From Myxococcales bacterium (GTDB lineage Bacteria; Myxococcota_A; Polyangia; Polyangiales; Polyangiaceae): DNA of 5,926 nucleotides. Numbering within the stretch: position 1 is the first letter of the stretch; the number at the start of each line of letters is the position of its first letter. The translations under genes were made by a program, and so were the position numbers. The notes under the pieces were generated by a model, which saw nothing but the letters and a program-made list of their open reading frames with translations, made no database searches and was not told the DNA's origin. Positions 5,136 to 5,926 of this stretch are shown in pieces. Location: NCBI GenBank assembly GCA_023248785.1, contig JAHFDX010000261.1, positions 1 to 5,926 of the forward strand, in the 5' to 3' direction.

Positions 5136-5926
5136 TCAACGCAAAATCAGAACCCGATCCAATCGCTGCGCCGGCAAGTTCATCGATTTTTCAACAGACC
5201 GAAGTGCACTTCGGTACGCCTGCTCGCTACCGAAGGCTGTTCGCAACGCTCCGATGTACGCTTTTTCCGCGTTCAGTTTCGCCACATCTCGAGTCACGCG
5301 CACTTGAGGTCGAAAGCCCGGTTTAGGCGTCGGAACAATGGGCCCCTGAATGTTCGCGAATGCCTTCTGACCATTCGCCGGCGGCACGGGTCGCAAAACG
5401 AGGGACTTCTCGAGAGTCTTTCGCTGCTGCTCTGTGAGTCGATTGCGCAGCATTTGAAATACGTTCGCGTGCTCCTCTTCGTTGACTGCAACATGCGTAG
5501 CAACGCCCAACGACGACGCGTTCTTCACGGACGTCAACGACGTGGACCCCCCGAATGCGGCTGAAGCCGTTCCACCATTCGCGGCGGAAGACCATTGCCC
5601 CGCGGACGACGCACCCTTCGGCGAGCCCGCGGGCGCCATGCCAATCCACTCGAGTCCAACCTCTCCTTCAACCGATGCACCCTCCTCGGGCGACGGAAGC
5701 ACGACCCGAATCGCTACCCCTTGGTCGCGCGTCGCATGAAGCGTCACGCTGCTCTGCTTCGTGCCGTGCGACTGCCACTGACTCTTCGGCGCAACACGCA
5801 CGTCGGTCGCTCCTTTACGCCACGGCAACTGGAACTGATACACGTGCTGCTTCGAGCCTACGCTTACCTCCGGCAGATCGAGATCGAAGCGATTGCTCGA
5901 GCAATAGCCCCCACTGCCTGAATTCG
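5136..5926 (-). CDS. Unknown protein, 5' end beyond the right edge
   Basis: The C-terminal 262 residues of a protein I do not recognise. An internal GTG at 5843 could be mistaken for the start, but the frame continues without a stop to the window edge, so the true start is outside. Residues 1-85 of the visible part look beta-rich (FDLDLPEVSVG, HVYQFQLPW, SSVTLHATRDQGVAIRVVLP), like a secreted or surface domain. Residues about 93-140 are a Gly/Ala/Ser/Thr-rich linker. The rest is largely helical: EEEHANVFQMLRNRLTEQQRKTLEKSL, a Pro-rich turn, then DVAKLNAEKAYIGALRTAFGSEQAYRSALRSVEKSM, ending ILR. Only one cysteine is visible. The composition and the neighbouring lipoproteins suggest an envelope or extracellular protein, but no signal peptide can be checked. 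It is followed after 128 bp by the Cys-rich lipoprotein gene on the same strand. Confidence 0.7.
   Translation of the reverse strand, partial: NSGSGGYCSSNRFDLDLPEVSVGSKQHVYQFQLPWRKGATDVRVAPKSQWQSHGTKQSSVTLHATRDQGVAIRVVLPSPEEGASVEGEVGLEWIGMAPAGSPKGASSAGQWSSAANGGTASAAFGGSTSLTSVKNASSLGVATHVAVNEEEHANVFQMLRNRLTEQQRKTLEKSLVLRPVPPANGQKAFANIQGPIVPTPKPGFRPQVRVTRDVAKLNAEKAYIGALRTAFGSEQAYRSALRSVEKSMNLPAQRLDRVLILR
5198..5235 (-). repeat. Three-arm inverted repeat with an 18-bp perfect palindrome
   Basis: ACCGAAGTGCACTTCGGT (5198-5215) is a perfect 18-bp palindrome. Its right arm, CTTCGGTA (5209-5216), also pairs with TACCGAAG at 5228-5235 across 11 nt. In the minus-strand transcript the middle arm could form either an 8-bp stem with the first arm or a 7-bp stem with a TGCA loop with the third arm, but not both. 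It lies inside the right-edge gene, 60-100 nt before its stop. No T-run follows, so it is not a simple terminator. Confidence 0.6.

Noticed and set aside
5920..5925. EcoRI site GAATTC at the right end of the window
   Set aside because: It could be a cloning junction, but the coding frame crosses it with no vector-like sequence, so no conclusion is drawn.

Overview
The window looks like a chromosomal piece of a Gram-negative bacterium of moderate to high GC. A hand count gives 61% GC at 2701-2800 and only 38% at 2801-2900. The lineage is probably Myxococcota or another former deltaproteobacterium, at low to moderate confidence. Three observations suggest this: an actinobacterial-type (Rv0247c/Rv0248c-like) succinate dehydrogenase, several predicted lipoproteins, and a small Cys-rich lipoprotein of a style often met in myxobacteria. 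Both window edges cut through genes.

Positions 1-2795 (+ strand) are the distal part of a respiratory operon: the C-terminal three quarters of the flavoprotein SdhA, the complete iron-sulfur protein SdhB, and a 166-aa TPR-like protein whose ATG overlaps the sdhB stop codon (ATGA). The quinone-binding membrane anchor is not downstream, so it should lie upstream of the window. SdhA and SdhB together pass electrons from succinate via FAD to three Fe-S clusters, or run in reverse as a fumarate reductase. The TPR protein may serve the same complex, but only gene order supports that.

Positions 2796-3397 (+) hold a short AT-rich intergenic stretch with a TTGACA box, then a small PepSY-like predicted lipoprotein. 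It ends 7 bp from the convergent end of a minus-strand FKBP-type prolyl isomerase (3405-3731).

Positions 3863-5926 (- strand) carry three envelope-type genes: a 243-aa predicted lipoprotein or membrane protein, a 121-aa Cys-rich lipoprotein, and the C-terminal 262 residues of a protein whose reading frame stays open to the right edge. The 131-bp gap between the 243-aa gene and the FKBP gene contains a 12-bp palindrome like a LacI-family operator.

I found no RNA gene, transposon, CRISPR array or phage gene, and no gene-free stretch over 300 bases. No clearly new multi-gene system is visible. The oddest sequence signals are an 18-bp perfect palindrome forming three alternating hairpin arms inside the right-edge gene, and the small Cys-rich lipoprotein.
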